Counted from the stretch's first letter, positions 23,858 to 35,165 are shown. The stretch: DNA of 64,000 nucleotides from Nonomuraea rubra (GCF_014207985.1 NZ_JACHMI010000001.1:1037001-1101000); one strand, 5' to 3'. Numbers and translations: made by a program. Notes: a model not told the origin generated them from the letters alone.

Positions 23858-24691
23858 ATGAGTCAAGTGAGCACCTCGTCACCGCTCCCCTCCGTGGTGG
23901 ACGAGCTGTGGGAGCGCCGCTCGGAGCTGTCTCCCGCCGACGCCGAGGCGCGTCACCTGGTGGTCGGCGCGGTCGACCTGCTCGACAAGGGCGAGGCCAG
24001 GGCCGCCAGGGTGGCGGGCGGCGAGGTGGTCGTCGACGAGCGGGCCAAACGCGCCATCCTGCTCAGCTTCAAGGTGCTGGGCCTGGCCCGCTCGCAGGTG
24101 GGCGACTTCCAGCACCACGACCGGCATCCGCTGAAGAGCTCGTTCGACGGCGTGCGGGTGGTGCCGGGGGCGATCGCGCGCTGGGGCTCGTACCTGGCGC
24201 CCGGCGTGGTGCTCATGCCGTCGTTCACGAACATCGGCGCGTACGTGGACGCCGGCACGATGGTCGACACCTGGGCGACGGTCGGCTCGTGCGCCCAGAT
24301 CGGGAAGAACGTGCACCTGTCCGGCGGCGTGGGCATCGGCGGCGTGCTGGAGCCGCCCAGCGCCGTGCCCGTGGTGATCGAGGACGACGTGCTGATCGGC
24401 AGCCGGTCGATGATCGTCGACGGCGCCCGGGTCGGGCAGGGCGCGGTGGTGGGGGCGGGCACGATCCTGTCCGCGTCCATGCCGGTGATCGACACCGCGA
24501 CGGGTGAGGAGCTGGCGCGGGGGCAGATCCCCCCGTGGTGCGTGGCCGTGACGGGCACGCGGATGAAGGAGTTCCCCGGAGGCACGTTCGGCCTGCCGTG
24601 CGTGCTGGTGATCAAGCGGCTGGAGCCGGGGCGGCGGCACGGCAAGGCGGCGATCAACGAGACGCTGCGCGCACATGGAGTGAACACCTGA
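23858..24691 (+). CDS. dapD: 2,3,4,5-tetrahydropyridine-2,6-dicarboxylate N-succinyltransferase
   Basis: 277 residues. Left-handed beta-helix hexapeptide repeats run through the middle ([47 protein letters not shown]). The longer actinobacterial DapD type is indicated by the N-terminal domain and the [10 protein letters not shown] loop. It transfers succinyl from succinyl-CoA to tetrahydrodipicolinate in DAP/lysine synthesis. TAAGCT (23844-23849) lies 8 nt before ATG 23858 and there is no Shine-Dalgarno, so the transcript is probably leaderless. The stop overlaps the dapE start (TGATG). Confidence 0.93.
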   Translation: MSQVSTSSPLPSVVDELWERRSELSPADAEARHLVVGAVDLLDKGEARAARVAGGEVVVDERAKRAILLSFKVLGLARSQVGDFQHHDRHPLKSSFDGVRVVPGAIARWGSYLAPGVVLMPSFTNIGAYVDAGTMVDTWATVGSCAQIGKNVHLSGGVGIGGVLEPPSAVPVVIEDDVLIGSRSMIVDGARVGQGAVVGAGTILSASMPVIDTATGEELARGQIPPWCVAVTGTRMKEFPGGTFGLPCVLVIKRLEPGRRHGKAAINETLRAHGVNT

Positions 24692-25746
24692 TGCTGGACC
24701 TGACCCAGGACGTACGCGACCTGACCGCGGCGATCGTCGACATCGAGTCGGTGAGCGGCGCCGAGCGGGCACTGGCCGACGAGGTGGAGGGGGCCCTGTC
24801 GGCGCTGCCGCACCTCAAGGTGACCCGGTCGGGCGAGACGGTGGTGGCCCGCACCGAGCAGGGGCACTCCGAGCGCGTGCTGATCGCCGGCCACCTCGAC
24901 ACCGTCCCCACCGCGGGCAACCTGCCCAGCAGGGTCGAGGGCGACCTGCTGTACGGGTGCGGCACCTCCGACATGAAGGCCGGCGTGGCCGTCGCGCTCA
25001 AGCTGGCCGCCACCGTGCCCGCGCCCAGCAGGGACGTCACGTACGTCTTCTACGACTGCGAGGAGATCGAGGCCGAGCGCAACGGCCTGACCAGGGTCGC
25101 CAGGGACCACGCCGGCTGGCTGGCGGCCGACTTCGCGGTCCTGATGGAGCCCACGGACGGCGTGATCGAGGGCGGCTGCCAGGGCACGCTGCGCGCCGAG
25201 GTCACGGTGACCGGCAAGCGGGCCCACAGCGCGCGCTCGTGGTTCGGGGTCAACGCCATCCACGGCATCGAGCCGGTGCTGGCCAGGCTGAACGCGTACG
25301 AGCCGCGGCGGCCGGTGGTCGACGGGCTGGAGTACCACGAGGGGCTGAACGCGGTCGGCGTGCAGGGCGGGGTCGCCGGCAACGTCATCCCCGACCTGTG
25401 CGTGGTGACGGTCAACTACCGCTTCGCGCCCGACCTGTCGATCGAGGACGCCGAGGAGCACGTACGCGAGGTGTTCGCCGGGTTCGCGGTGACCATCGTG
25501 GACGCCGCGCCCGCGGCCAGGCCGGGGCTGACGCACCCGGTGGCGGCGGCCTTCACGGCGGCCGTCGGCGGCACGCCGCGCGCCAAGCTGGGCTGGACGG
25601 ACGTCGCCCGCTTCTCCGCGCTGGGCGTCCCCGCCGTCAACTACGGCCCTGGAGACCCGAACCTGGCACACCAGCAGGGCGAGTACGTGTCGCTGACGAA
25701 GATCGTGGAGAGCGAGCGGGCCATGCTCGACTGGCTGACCATATGA
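24691..25746 (+). CDS. dapE: Succinyl-diaminopimelate desuccinylase
   Basis: 351 residues, an M20 zinc peptidase. The metal ligands and the base are visible: GHLDTVP (His68, catalytic Asp70), GTSDMKAG (Asp94) and DCEEIE (Glu124 general base, Glu125 ligand). The dimerisation domain (KRAHSARSWFGVNAIH) and a C-terminal histidine (NLAHQQGEY) follow. It removes succinate from N-succinyl-LL-DAP. The ATG at 24691 overlaps the dapD stop by one base, so expression is coupled. A long terminator hairpin begins at its own stop codon. Confidence 0.93.
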   Translation: MLDLTQDVRDLTAAIVDIESVSGAERALADEVEGALSALPHLKVTRSGETVVARTEQGHSERVLIAGHLDTVPTAGNLPSRVEGDLLYGCGTSDMKAGVAVALKLAATVPAPSRDVTYVFYDCEEIEAERNGLTRVARDHAGWLAADFAVLMEPTDGVIEGGCQGTLRAEVTVTGKRAHSARSWFGVNAIHGIEPVLARLNAYEPRRPVVDGLEYHEGLNAVGVQGGVAGNVIPDLCVVTVNYRFAPDLSIEDAEEHVREVFAGFAVTIVDAAPAARPGLTHPVAAAFTAAVGGTPRAKLGWTDVARFSALGVPAVNYGPGDPNLAHQQGEYVSLTKIVESERAMLDWLTI

Positions 25747-25790
25747 AAGTGGCCTTCCTCGCCGGCCATTTGGCGGGGAAGACCACTTTC
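25745..25790 (+). terminator. Strong terminator hairpin of the dapD-dapE operon
   Basis: Arms 25745-25763 and 25772-25790 form a 19-bp stem with one C/A mismatch and one G-U pair and an 8-nt loop. It starts inside the dapE stop codon. Confidence 0.9.
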
Positions 25791-25804
25791 AGTCCCGAGC
25801 AGCA

Positions 25805-25866
25805 CCCTCATGCGTTTAGACGCGAGGGAGTCGAAATTCGGTTCCACGTATCTTTCAAGATTTTTT
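25805..25866 (+). other. Small hairpin followed at distance by a T6 run
   Basis: CCCTC (25805-25809) pairs with GAGGG (25824-25828), and inside it GCG pairs with CGC. A run of six T at 25861-25866 stands out in this GC-rich DNA. I see no gene; it could be a second terminator or a small RNA end, but nothing proves it. Confidence 0.3.
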
Positions 25867-25985
25867 AGGCCCCCGTTCTACCGCCGCTACCTGCGGATTC
25901 GCCGAAGCCGGGCAGTCTGGGTGCGTGGCCGGGCAGGGGGACGGGCGCGAAATCGCCGTCCGGGAGAGGGGCTAGCGTGATCCGC

Positions 25986-26783
<798 letters not shown>

Positions 26784-26794
26784 GGTTTGACGAC

Positions 26795-27379
26795 GTGAAC
26801 ATCTGCGTCTTCTGTGCCTCCAGCCTGACCATCGACAAGAAGTACATCGAGCTGGCCGCGAACGTGGGCACCGAGCTCGCCAAGCGCGGCCACACCCTGG
26901 TGAGCGGCGGCGGCTCGGTCTCGTGCATGGGCGCCGTCACCGCGGCGGCCCGCGCCGCCGGCGGCCACACGGTCGGCGTGATCCCGCAGGTCCTGGTGGA
27001 CATGGAGGTGGCCGACGAGGAGTCGGACGAGCTGATCGTCACCGAGGACATGCGCGAGCGCAAGGGCATCATGGACGCCCGCTCCGACGCCTTCCTCGTG
27101 CTGCCCGGCGGCATCGGCACCCTGGAGGAGCTGTTCGAGATCTGGACGGCGCGGGTGCTCGGCATCCACGACCGTCCCCTGGTGCTGCTCGACCCGTGGG
27201 GCCTGTACGGCCCGCTCAAGAAGCTCGTCGAGGGCATGTACGACGAGGGTTTCACCCGTCCCGACGTCTTCGACGCGATCTCCTGGGCCTCGACCGTCGA
27301 CGAGGCGTTCGCCGCGCTCGAATCGCGCGCGCAGCCGGTCAGGCCCAGCGTCGCCGAGCTCGGCGAGGCCACCGGCTGA
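26795..27379 (+). CDS. LOG family protein, short form (cytokinin riboside monophosphate phosphoribohydrolase-like)
   Basis: 194 residues. NICVFCASS, SGGGSVSCMGAV and LPGGIGTLEELFE are the LOG signatures; the glycine-rich loop has SVSCMG where the canonical proteins have GxxGLMG, like the M. tuberculosis Rv1205 type. Predicted hydrolase of N6-modified AMP to free base plus ribose 5-phosphate. Start GTG 26795, 11 bp after the first LOG gene, with TAGGGT 8 nt upstream, so it may also have its own leaderless promoter. Tandem LOG genes followed by a DivIVA-like gene and tag are a recurrent actinomycete order. Confidence 0.9.
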   Translation: MNICVFCASSLTIDKKYIELAANVGTELAKRGHTLVSGGGSVSCMGAVTAAARAAGGHTVGVIPQVLVDMEVADEESDELIVTEDMRERKGIMDARSDAFLVLPGGIGTLEELFEIWTARVLGIHDRPLVLLDPWGLYGPLKKLVEGMYDEGFTRPDVFDAISWASTVDEAFAALESRAQPVRPSVAELGEATG

Positions 27380-27472
27380 CCTGGGCGGGAGCCGTTCTCC
27401 GGCGGTACGCACGGAATGCACGACTTGCGGCGGAGCGCAAAATGTGGGCCACCGTGTGAGTACGATGCCAAT

Positions 27473-28243
27473 GTGCTGGTCATACTCGCCATCGCCGCCA
27501 TCGCCATCCTGGCCTGCGTGGTGCTGGTCTCCCTGGGCCGGGGCGGTGAGCTGACCGAGTTCCCGCCCGACGTGCCGCCGCTCGACCTGCCCGAGGCCGG
27601 TCATCTGACGGCGGTCGACTTCATGGCGCTGCAGCTGCCGGTCAACCTGGTCGGCTACCACACGCAGAGCGTCGACGAGACGCTGCGCCGCGCCGCCGGC
27701 GCCATCAGCGCGCGCGACACCCGGATCGCGGTGCTGGAGCAGCGGGTCTCCGAGCTGCTGTCCAGCCGCCTGCACGCGCGGCAGGAGATCTACGCCGCGC
27801 CCGGGGCGGGGCCGCGCACCGAGCACCGGCCCGAGGCGCCCGCCGCGCCGCGCGAGCTGCCCGAGTCGGGCGACCCGGTGTCGGTCAGCGGCTCCTCGGT
27901 CGACTGGGCGGGCCGCGCGGAGCTGACCAACCTGCCGGAGGAGCCGGAGTGGCGCCTGCCGCGGCCCGGCGACGCCGAGCCCGCACTGAACGGCAAGGCC
28001 GGCCTGCCCGCCGAAGCGGAGGCGAAGCCCGGCGACGAGCCCGAGCCCGAGCCGGAGGCGAAGGCCGAGCCCGAGGCGGAGACCGGGGACGAGCACGAGC
28101 CCGAGGTGAGGGCGGAGGCGAAGGCCGGCGACGAGCCCGGGCCGGAGGGCACGGCCGAAGCCGGGGACGAGGGCGTGCCGGAGGCGGCCGACGGGGAGAA
28201 GCCCAAGATCTCGGCCGCCAAGGAGGGTGACGAGCACCCGTGA
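27473..28243 (+). CDS. Membrane protein with DivIVA-like segment and acidic tail
   Basis: 256 residues. One N-terminal helix (MLVILAIAAIAILACVVLVSL) is followed by a DivIVA-like motif (FPPDVPPLDLPEAGHL then VNLVGYHTQSVDETLRRAAGAI) and a short coiled coil (TRIAVLEQRVSELL). The last 130 residues are Glu/Ala/Pro-rich and disordered. DivIVA motifs bind curved membrane and help polar growth; this protein is probably a membrane-bound adaptor, but its role is unproven. Start GTG 27473 with TACGAT 6 nt upstream (leaderless). Its stop overlaps the tag start by 4 bp (GTGA). Confidence 0.75.
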   Translation: MLVILAIAAIAILACVVLVSLGRGGELTEFPPDVPPLDLPEAGHLTAVDFMALQLPVNLVGYHTQSVDETLRRAAGAISARDTRIAVLEQRVSELLSSRLHARQEIYAAPGAGPRTEHRPEAPAAPRELPESGDPVSVSGSSVDWAGRAELTNLPEEPEWRLPRPGDAEPALNGKAGLPAEAEAKPGDEPEPEPEAKAEPEAETGDEHEPEVRAEAKAGDEPGPEGTAEAGDEGVPEAADGEKPKISAAKEGDEHP

Positions 28244-28791
28244 CCGAGCCGATCCGCTGCACCTGGGCGGGCATGGCCGACCCGATGTACCTGGCCTACC
28301 ACGACGAGGAATGGGGCCGCCCCGTCCGGGGCGACGACGCCGTCTTCGAGCGGGTGTCGCTGGAGGCGTTCCAGTCGGGCCTGTCGTGGCTGACGATCCT
28401 GCGCAAGCGGGAGAACTTCCGCGCCGCCTTCGACCGTTTCTCGATCCCGAAGGTCGCCGCGTACACCGAGCAGGACGTCGAGCGCCTGCTCGGCGACGCG
28501 GGCATCATCCGCAACCGGGCCAAGATCGAGGCGGCGATCGCCAACGCCAGGGCCGCGCTCGACCTGCCCGGCGGCCTGTCGGAGCTGGTGTGGCGGCACG
28601 CCGACCCCGACGCGCCCGTGCCGAGGACGATGGCCGACGTGCCCGCCGTCACGCCCGGCTCGAAGGCGCTGGCCAAGGAGCTGAAGAAGCGCGGCTTCAG
28701 GTTCGTCGGCCCGACCACGGCCTACGCGCTGATGCAGGCCATCGGCCTGGTCAACGACCACCTCGAGGAGTGCGTGGCCCGTAGTCGGTGA
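28240..28791 (+). CDS. tag: DNA-3-methyladenine glycosylase I
   Basis: 183 residues. The Tag-specific zinc ligands are present: Cys7 (RCTWAG), His21 (YHDEEWG), and His and Cys in NDHLEEC near the C-terminus. FQSGLSWLTILRKRENFR and GFRFVGPTTAYALMQAIG are family signatures of the HhH glycosylase fold. It excises 3-methyladenine from alkylated DNA, starting base excision repair. Coupled to the upstream gene by a 4-bp overlap. Its 3' end overlaps the convergent lyase gene by 41 bp. Confidence 0.95.
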   Translation: MTEPIRCTWAGMADPMYLAYHDEEWGRPVRGDDAVFERVSLEAFQSGLSWLTILRKRENFRAAFDRFSIPKVAAYTEQDVERLLGDAGIIRNRAKIEAAIANARAALDLPGGLSELVWRHADPDAPVPRTMADVPAVTPGSKALAKELKKRGFRFVGPTTAYALMQAIGLVNDHLEECVARSR

Positions 28792-31027
28792 GCTCCACGC
28801 TGTGGGAGCGCCCCAGCGACCCGCCGGCCCTGACCACGATGACGGGTTTCTTGCCGGTCCGCACCGTGACCGTGTCGTCGGCGCGCACGATCCCGCCCAC
28901 CGCCCGGTCCAGCGTGACCGTGATGACGTCCGCCGTCCTGGCCGGGTCGGCCACGGCCAGCAGGAGCCGGCGGCTCGCCCGGCGCGCCATCACCACGCAC
29001 GGCCGGTCCACGCTCACGATCCACGCGCTGCCCGGGCTCCAGAACGTGGCCCCGAACAGCGCCCGCGTCTCCACCGCCTGCAGCTCGGGCGTGTTGGACA
29101 GCACCCGCGCGGGATGGGCGCCGCGCAGGAAGCGGGTCCGCGCGCGGGTGGCGTTGGGCAGCAGCACGTACGCGTAGGAAGCGTCCACCGGGTCCACGCC
29201 GTGGTCGAACCAGAACGTCACGTAGCGGCGCGTGACGGGCTCGAAGGCGCCCGCGGTGTCGTCGCCCGTGTTGATGTCGCGCCAGCGGCCCGTACGCGTC
29301 TCCACGAGCATCCTGGCGCCCTCGAACACGTAGCCGCCCGTCCCCGGTAGGTGCGCCCAGCCGTCGCCGACGTGCGGCTCGGCGGTGGTCGCGCGGTTCT
29401 CGATCACGGTCTCGATGGGGCGGCCGTCGGAGCTGGAGATGCCGCTGCCCAGCGCCACCACGGCCGAGTCGAGGCAGAACCACGACTTGCGCGCCCGCAG
29501 GCTCACGCCGTCGCCGATCAGCTCCATGGCGCTGACGCCGTACAGGCCGTCGAGCGCCACCCCGCCCGCCCACGCGGTGGGCGGCCGGTGCACGCGGAAG
29601 TCGAGGTCCTCGCGCTCGCGCGGGTCCACCGTGATCCCCGGCAGCCGGTACGGGTCCACCGTCGGCCAGAAGTCGCGGCCGTAGTGGTCCAGGTCGCCGG
29701 TGTAGAGGTAGGTCATGCCGTCGCCGGTGTACCAGCCGTGCCGGTTCTCGCCGTTGATCGCCTCGTACGCGGCGGTCCGCTGCGACGACATGCTGATCGC
29801 CACCGTCCACCCCGGCCGCCGGTGCACGACCCGGTCCATGGAGGGGAACACGAAGTGCCCGTCGGGCCCCGTCGCGGCCTCGATCGTCTTGTCGTCCAGC
29901 ACCTCGACCGCCCGCCGGGTCTCCGCGACGCTCGCGTGCTCCAGGTACGGCAGCGCCCTGCCCCGCTCGATCCAGCCCTTGGCCAGCGACCTGAACCGGC
30001 TCCGGTACGGCTCGGGCGCGCTGCGCGCCAGCAGCAGCACCGCCCCGGTCGCGCCGTGCCCCGCCACGCTGTCGGGGAACGCCTGCCTGCTGGTGGCCCG
30101 GCCCCTGACGGTGTCCATGAGCAGCCCGTCGTGGACGAACGGTGCGAAGGAACGTTCCACGGCGTCCAGCACCACCCGCCGTCCCGGGTCGGTGATCTCC
30201 CAGGGTGAGCCGTGCAGCAGCGCCACGGTCTCGGCGACCGCGATGAGCAGGGACAGCCCGTACGAGCCCGTGTAGGCGACCACGGCGTGCTGGATGAACG
30301 AGCCGTCGCGGTGGAAGCCGTCGCCCGTGTCGACGTAGCCGAACACGCTGTGCCGCCCGGCGTCGCGCACGTCGGAGAGCCCGTCGCGGGCCAGCGCCAG
30401 CTTGTCCGCGCTGCGCCCCGCCACGCCGCGGAAGGCCACGATGGCGGCCTTGTCGGCCCGGTTGGCGCCGCTCTCGCTGGCGTCGGGACGGCCGGCGCGG
30501 CGGTCGGCGTCGGGGCAGAACCGGTCGATCGCCCCGAGGTAGGCCCCCAGCCGGCCCTCGTCGAGCCGGTCGCCGAGCAGCACGCACGCCCGGCTCAGCT
30601 CGGCGGGCGTGCCGATCTCCCAGAACCACCAGTTGCCGGTCTCGGGCAGGCGCTCGTGGTAGTGCCGCTCGTAGAGCAGGTCGAGCGCCTCGATCACCTT
30701 CGCCGCCACGGCCTCGTCGCCGTGCTGGGCGGTGCCCGGCGTGGCCCAGGCGGTCACGATGGCGCGCAACCGCCCGTAGCTGCCGGTCACGTGCCCCGGG
30801 CGGCCTTCGAGCGGCAGGTCGGGCCAGATCAGGCCGGGCACCATCTGGGCCAGCCAGGTGGCCGCCCGCTCGCTCAGCGCGGCCAGCGGCCGGGCGTAGA
30901 CCGGGTCGGTGATGTCGAAGTCCCCGCCGGTGAGGAGGGTCGCGGCGGTCGTGCGTAGTGCCTCGAAGTCGCGCGTGGCGAGCGATCGCGAGGCGTCGGA
31001 TGAGCGCATGCCGCTAGCTTGACCCAT
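28751..31027 (-). CDS. Polysaccharide lyase family 8 (hyaluronate/chondroitin/xanthan lyase-like), no signal peptide
   Basis: 758 residues. The alpha/alpha-toroid holds the aromatic patch NWWFWEIG (132-139) and the catalytic set Asn189 (GANRAD), His247 (DGSFIQH) and Tyr256 (YTGSYG). The central beta domain has ENRHGWYTGDGMTYLY. PL8 enzymes break uronic-acid polysaccharides by beta-elimination, normally outside the cell. Here the N-terminus is MGQASGMRSSDASRS with no hydrophobic segment, and an in-frame TAA at 31046-31048 excludes a longer start. So either the protein stays inside, leaves by another route, or has lost its signal. The 3' end overlaps tag by 41 bp. Confidence 0.9.
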   Translation of the reverse strand: MGQASGMRSSDASRSLATRDFEALRTTAATLLTGGDFDITDPVYARPLAALSERAATWLAQMVPGLIWPDLPLEGRPGHVTGSYGRLRAIVTAWATPGTAQHGDEAVAAKVIEALDLLYERHYHERLPETGNWWFWEIGTPAELSRACVLLGDRLDEGRLGAYLGAIDRFCPDADRRAGRPDASESGANRADKAAIVAFRGVAGRSADKLALARDGLSDVRDAGRHSVFGYVDTGDGFHRDGSFIQHAVVAYTGSYGLSLLIAVAETVALLHGSPWEITDPGRRVVLDAVERSFAPFVHDGLLMDTVRGRATSRQAFPDSVAGHGATGAVLLLARSAPEPYRSRFRSLAKGWIERGRALPYLEHASVAETRRAVEVLDDKTIEAATGPDGHFVFPSMDRVVHRRPGWTVAISMSSQRTAAYEAINGENRHGWYTGDGMTYLYTGDLDHYGRDFWPTVDPYRLPGITVDPREREDLDFRVHRPPTAWAGGVALDGLYGVSAMELIGDGVSLRARKSWFCLDSAVVALGSGISSSDGRPIETVIENRATTAEPHVGDGWAHLPGTGGYVFEGARMLVETRTGRWRDINTGDDTAGAFEPVTRRYVTFWFDHGVDPVDASYAYVLLPNATRARTRFLRGAHPARVLSNTPELQAVETRALFGATFWSPGSAWIVSVDRPCVVMARRASRRLLLAVADPARTADVITVTLDRAVGGIVRADDTVTVRTGKKPVIVVRAGGSLGRSHSVELTDYGPRTPRGGR

Positions 31028-31090
31028 GGGAGCGTGGCCGATCAGTTACTCACCGTTGAAGGTTGGCATCTCTTTCGCGAGGAGGGCGCC

Positions 31091-31885
31091 TCACAGCTCC
31101 TTGTCGACGAACGCGGCCGCCGCGGGCAGCAGCCTGGCGGCCTCCTGCTCGAAGTACACCCTGGCCTTCTCGCCCGGCCAGCCCGCCGGCAGCAGCTCGG
31201 GCGGCAGCCCGGGGTCGCGGAACAGGAAGTTGCGCCAGCCGTGCACCAGCCGGCTGCGCGTGGCGAACACCTGGTCGGGCGGGGCTCCCTCGGGCAGCGT
31301 GCTGATCAGCGTGACGGCCTCGGCGTGCCAGTGCTCGTACGCCTCGCCGATGGCGGCCAGGTCCCACGCCCTGGCGACCAGCTCGCGCGGGTCGCCCTCC
31401 AGCGCCGCGTCGAACCTGTCGGCCCGCACCCCCTCGCCTTCGAGCAGGTTGTCCAGCTCGATCGACGAGCGCGGGCCGATCCAGGTGGTCTCCGACAGCG
31501 ACGCGTACCCCAGGAACGTCAGGTCGGCCCGCAGCCGCTCCCTGCGCGGGCGCTCCTTCACCGGCTCAAAGACGATCACGTGCCAGCGGCCGTGCCAGGT
31601 GAGTGTCCCGGCTCGGTAAATTCTCAACGCCGCCTCGTCCAGCCGCCTCACACACTTGGGAGTCAGCCCGTAGCCCGCCCCCTGAGGGAGCCGCAGCGGC
31701 CGCAGCCACCCCTGCCGGACCATGCGCGAAACCGCCGTGCGCACCGCCGGAGCGGCGATATCCAGGGGTTTCATCAGCCGCACGAGCGCGGCGACGGACG
31801 CCTGGCCACCGCGCGAGCGCAGGTGGTCTCCGTAGAGGTCGAACAGAGCGGCGCGAGCGTGCACGAAGTCCAGTTTGGACGTCAT
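31091..31885 (-). CDS. PaaX family transcriptional regulator
   Basis: 264 residues. An N-terminal winged helix (SVAALVRLMKPLDIAAPAVRTAVSRMVRQGWL) is followed by the PaaX middle domain (YGLTPKCVRRLDEAALRIYR, WHGRWHVIVFE, RERLRADLTFLGYASLSETTWIGP) and a C-terminal domain. PaaX represses phenylacetate catabolism in E. coli by sensing phenylacetyl-CoA; actinobacterial members control varied acyl-CoA pathways. No paa genes are nearby. The lyase gene downstream (63 bp further on the same strand) is a possible target only by position. ATG 31885 with GGGG upstream is preferred to TTG 31900. Confidence 0.85.
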   Translation of the reverse strand: MTSKLDFVHARAALFDLYGDHLRSRGGQASVAALVRLMKPLDIAAPAVRTAVSRMVRQGWLRPLRLPQGAGYGLTPKCVRRLDEAALRIYRAGTLTWHGRWHVIVFEPVKERPRRERLRADLTFLGYASLSETTWIGPRSSIELDNLLEGEGVRADRFDAALEGDPRELVARAWDLAAIGEAYEHWHAEAVTLISTLPEGAPPDQVFATRSRLVHGWRNFLFRDPGLPPELLPAGWPGEKARVYFEQEAARLLPAAAAFVDKEL

Positions 31886-32044
31886 CGCACGCCCCGACAA
31901 CGCATTCTGGGAGGAGATCGTTACCCATGAGGGCTCTCGATGCGGGAGAATAGGACATCACAGAAGACGTGAATGCGCCGACCACCCCCTCGGGAGGTCG
32001 GAAATCGCGGGCCGCGGGAGCCCAAGGCAGGAAGGGATGCACGC

Positions 32045-32212
32045 ATGGCGGCGATGAAGCCGCGGACCGGCGATGGTCCGCTCGAGGTCACCAAGGAAGG
32101 GCGCGGCATTGTCATGCGGGTCCCCCTGGAGGGTGGCGGCCGGCTCGTCGTGGAGATCTCCGCCGACGAGGCAAAGGCGCTCGGCGAGGCGTTGAAGAAC
32201 GTCGTCGGCTGA
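32045..32212 (+). CDS. DUF3117 small protein
   Basis: 55 residues, MAAMKPRTGDGPLEVTKEGR then IVMRVPLEGGGRLVVE, which is the nearly invariant DUF3117 sequence of actinobacteria; a short beta-sheet protein of unknown role. ATG 32045 has GGAAGGG about 8 nt upstream. A perfect hairpin terminator follows at 32241-32270. A longer frame from 31973 is excluded because the conserved family starts at this methionine. Confidence 0.93.
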   Translation: MAAMKPRTGDGPLEVTKEGRGIVMRVPLEGGGRLVVEISADEAKALGEALKNVVG

Positions 32213-32240
32213 GCGCTCCCGAGAGACACAACTTGTTCCA

Positions 32241-32270
32241 CGACCCTGGCGTAGAACGGCGCCAGGGTCG
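32241..32270 (+). terminator. Terminator hairpin after the DUF3117 gene
   Basis: Perfect 11-bp stem CGACCCTGGCG (32241-32251) with CGCCAGGGTCG (32260-32270), 8-nt loop, between the DUF3117 gene and pepA. Confidence 0.85.
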
Positions 32271-32293
32271 CTGACGTTCGAGGAGAGAAATCC

Positions 32294-33697
<1,404 letters not shown>

Positions 33698-33719
33698 CCG
33701 GGCCCCCGGCGGATCGCCG

Positions 33720-34358
33720 TCAGCCGCTGACCTTGACGGCGGCCAGCAGGCCGTCGCCCAGCGGCATCAGCACCGAGCGCAACCGCTCGTCCGACTGGAC
33801 CAGCTTGCCCACCTCGCGCAGCGTCACCGTCTCCGGGTCGCGCTGCGCGGGGTCGGCCACGCGGTTGTGCCACAACATGTTGTCGAAGGCCACGATGCCG
33901 CCCACGCGCAGCAGGCGGACCGCCTCGGCCAGGTAGTCGGCGTACTCGTGCTTGGCCCCGTCGGCGAAGACCATGTCGTAGCCGCCGTCGGACAGCCGTG
34001 GCAGCACGTCCAGGGCCCGGCCGGAGATCAGCCGCACCCGGCTGCCGGAGAAGCCGGCCTCCGTGAGCGCCTGCCTGGCCAGCCGCTGGTGCTCGGGCTC
34101 GACGTCGACGCTCGTGAGCGTGCCGTCCGTACGCATGCCGCGCAGCAGCCACAGCCCCGAGACGCCGCACCCCGTGCCGATCTCGACGACGGACTTGGCG
34201 TTGACGGCGGTCGCGAGGAAGCACAGCGCCGCCCCGGCCCCGGGAAGGACGGGTGTCGCACCCATCTCCAGCCCGCGCTGCCGCGCCGCGTGCAGGATCT
34301 CATCCTCGTGATGGAACTGCTCCGCATAGGCCAGAGTGGCCTCCACCGGAGTGGTCAT
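33720..34358 (-). CDS. O-methyltransferase (family 3, CCoAOMT-like)
   Basis: 212 residues. [19 protein letters not shown] is motif [15 protein letters not shown] binds the ribose, [17 protein letters not shown] has the metal-binding aspartate, and [17 protein letters not shown] supplies the second metal pair, all typical of the cation-dependent catechol/caffeoyl-CoA O-methyltransferase family. Its place divergent from sigE is the same as Rv1220c in M. tuberculosis. GGGAGGAGG lies 3 nt before the ATG at 34358, a very strong site. The substrate is unknown. Confidence 0.92.
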   Translation of the reverse strand: MTTPVEATLAYAEQFHHEDEILHAARQRGLEMGATPVLPGAGAALCFLATAVNAKSVVEIGTGCGVSGLWLLRGMRTDGTLTSVDVEPEHQRLARQALTEAGFSGSRVRLISGRALDVLPRLSDGGYDMVFADGAKHEYADYLAEAVRLLRVGGIVAFDNMLWHNRVADPAQRDPETVTLREVGKLVQSDERLRSVLMPLGDGLLAAVKVSG

Positions 34359-34436
34359 CGGCCTCCTCCCCCCACTTTCGTGCGATTGGTCCGCGAGATT
34401 GGCACCGATCGCAGCCTAGGGGAGACGCGCCGGGAC

Positions 34437-34463
34437 GGGAACTCAGGAGGGACCTAAGGCGTT
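34437..34463 (+). promoter_or_regulatory. Predicted ECF (SigE-type) promoter of sigE
   Basis: GGGAACT at 34437-34443 and GTT at 34461-34463: GGAAC-N18-GTT, matching the published SigE-type consensus of mycobacteria. It lies about 105 bp upstream of the sigE start, so sigE is probably autoregulated. Confidence 0.65.
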
Positions 34464-34567
34464 GCAGGTTTAAACGGGCTTTGCCGGTCCGGAAGGCAGG
34501 CAGTGCGCACGAAGGGACGAAACCAGGCACTATGGCGGTAGCGGTGGTCCCAGAGAGAGGAGTTCTG

Positions 34568-35164
34568 GTGGACGAAAGCGACCACCAGACCGATACTCCC
34601 GTGTCGTCTGATTGGACTCCTCCGACGTGGGAGGAGGTCGTGCGGACGCACTCCGCACGTGTGTATCGGCTTGCGTACCGGCTGACCGGCAATGTCCACG
34701 ATGCCGAGGACCTCACACAGGAGGTCTTCGTCCGGGTTTTCAGGTCGCTGTCGAGCTACACCCCTGGCACTTTCGAGGGTTGGCTGCACCGGATCACGAC
34801 CAACCTGTTCCTCGACATGGCGCGGCGCAAGCAGCGCATCAGGTTCGAGGGGCTCGCGGACGACGCGGCCGAGCGGCTGCGCGGCCGTGAGCCGTCTCCG
34901 GCGCAGGCGTTCGACGACGCCCACCTGGAGCCCGACATCCAGGCCGCCCTCGACGCGCTCGCCCCCGAGTTCCGGGCCGCGATCGTGCTGTGTGACATCG
35001 AGGGCCTGTCTTACGAGGAGATCGCGGCCACGCTCGGCGTCAAGCTGGGTACGGTCCGAAGCCGTATTCACCGTGGCCGGGCGCAGTTGCGGGAGGCGCT
35101 CGACCATCGGGCCCCCCGTAATTCTCAACTCCCCCCGACCGTAATCCGTGGGGAGGAAGTCTGA
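34568..35164 (+). CDS. sigE: ECF RNA polymerase sigma factor SigE
   Basis: 198 residues. Region 2 ([21 protein letters not shown] then [15 protein letters not shown]) and region 4 ([21 protein letters not shown]) are intact. The flanking order O-methyltransferase, sigE, anti-sigma, htrA, tatB, mrp equals the M. tuberculosis sigE locus, where SigE answers envelope stress. GTG 34568 is chosen for AGGAG 5 nt upstream; an in-frame ATG at 34532 would add 12 residues. The stop lies 1 bp before the anti-sigma ATG. Confidence 0.92.
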   Translation: MDESDHQTDTPVSSDWTPPTWEEVVRTHSARVYRLAYRLTGNVHDAEDLTQEVFVRVFRSLSSYTPGTFEGWLHRITTNLFLDMARRKQRIRFEGLADDAAERLRGREPSPAQAFDDAHLEPDIQAALDALAPEFRAAIVLCDIEGLSYEEIAATLGVKLGTVRSRIHRGRAQLREALDHRAPRNSQLPPTVIRGEEV

Positions 35165-35165
35165 T

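Noticed and set aside
25800..25870. tRNA-like fold after dapE
   Set aside because: Only one arm-like hairpin; no acceptor stem, no CCA-compatible end and no TTCGA-type T loop at the proper distance.
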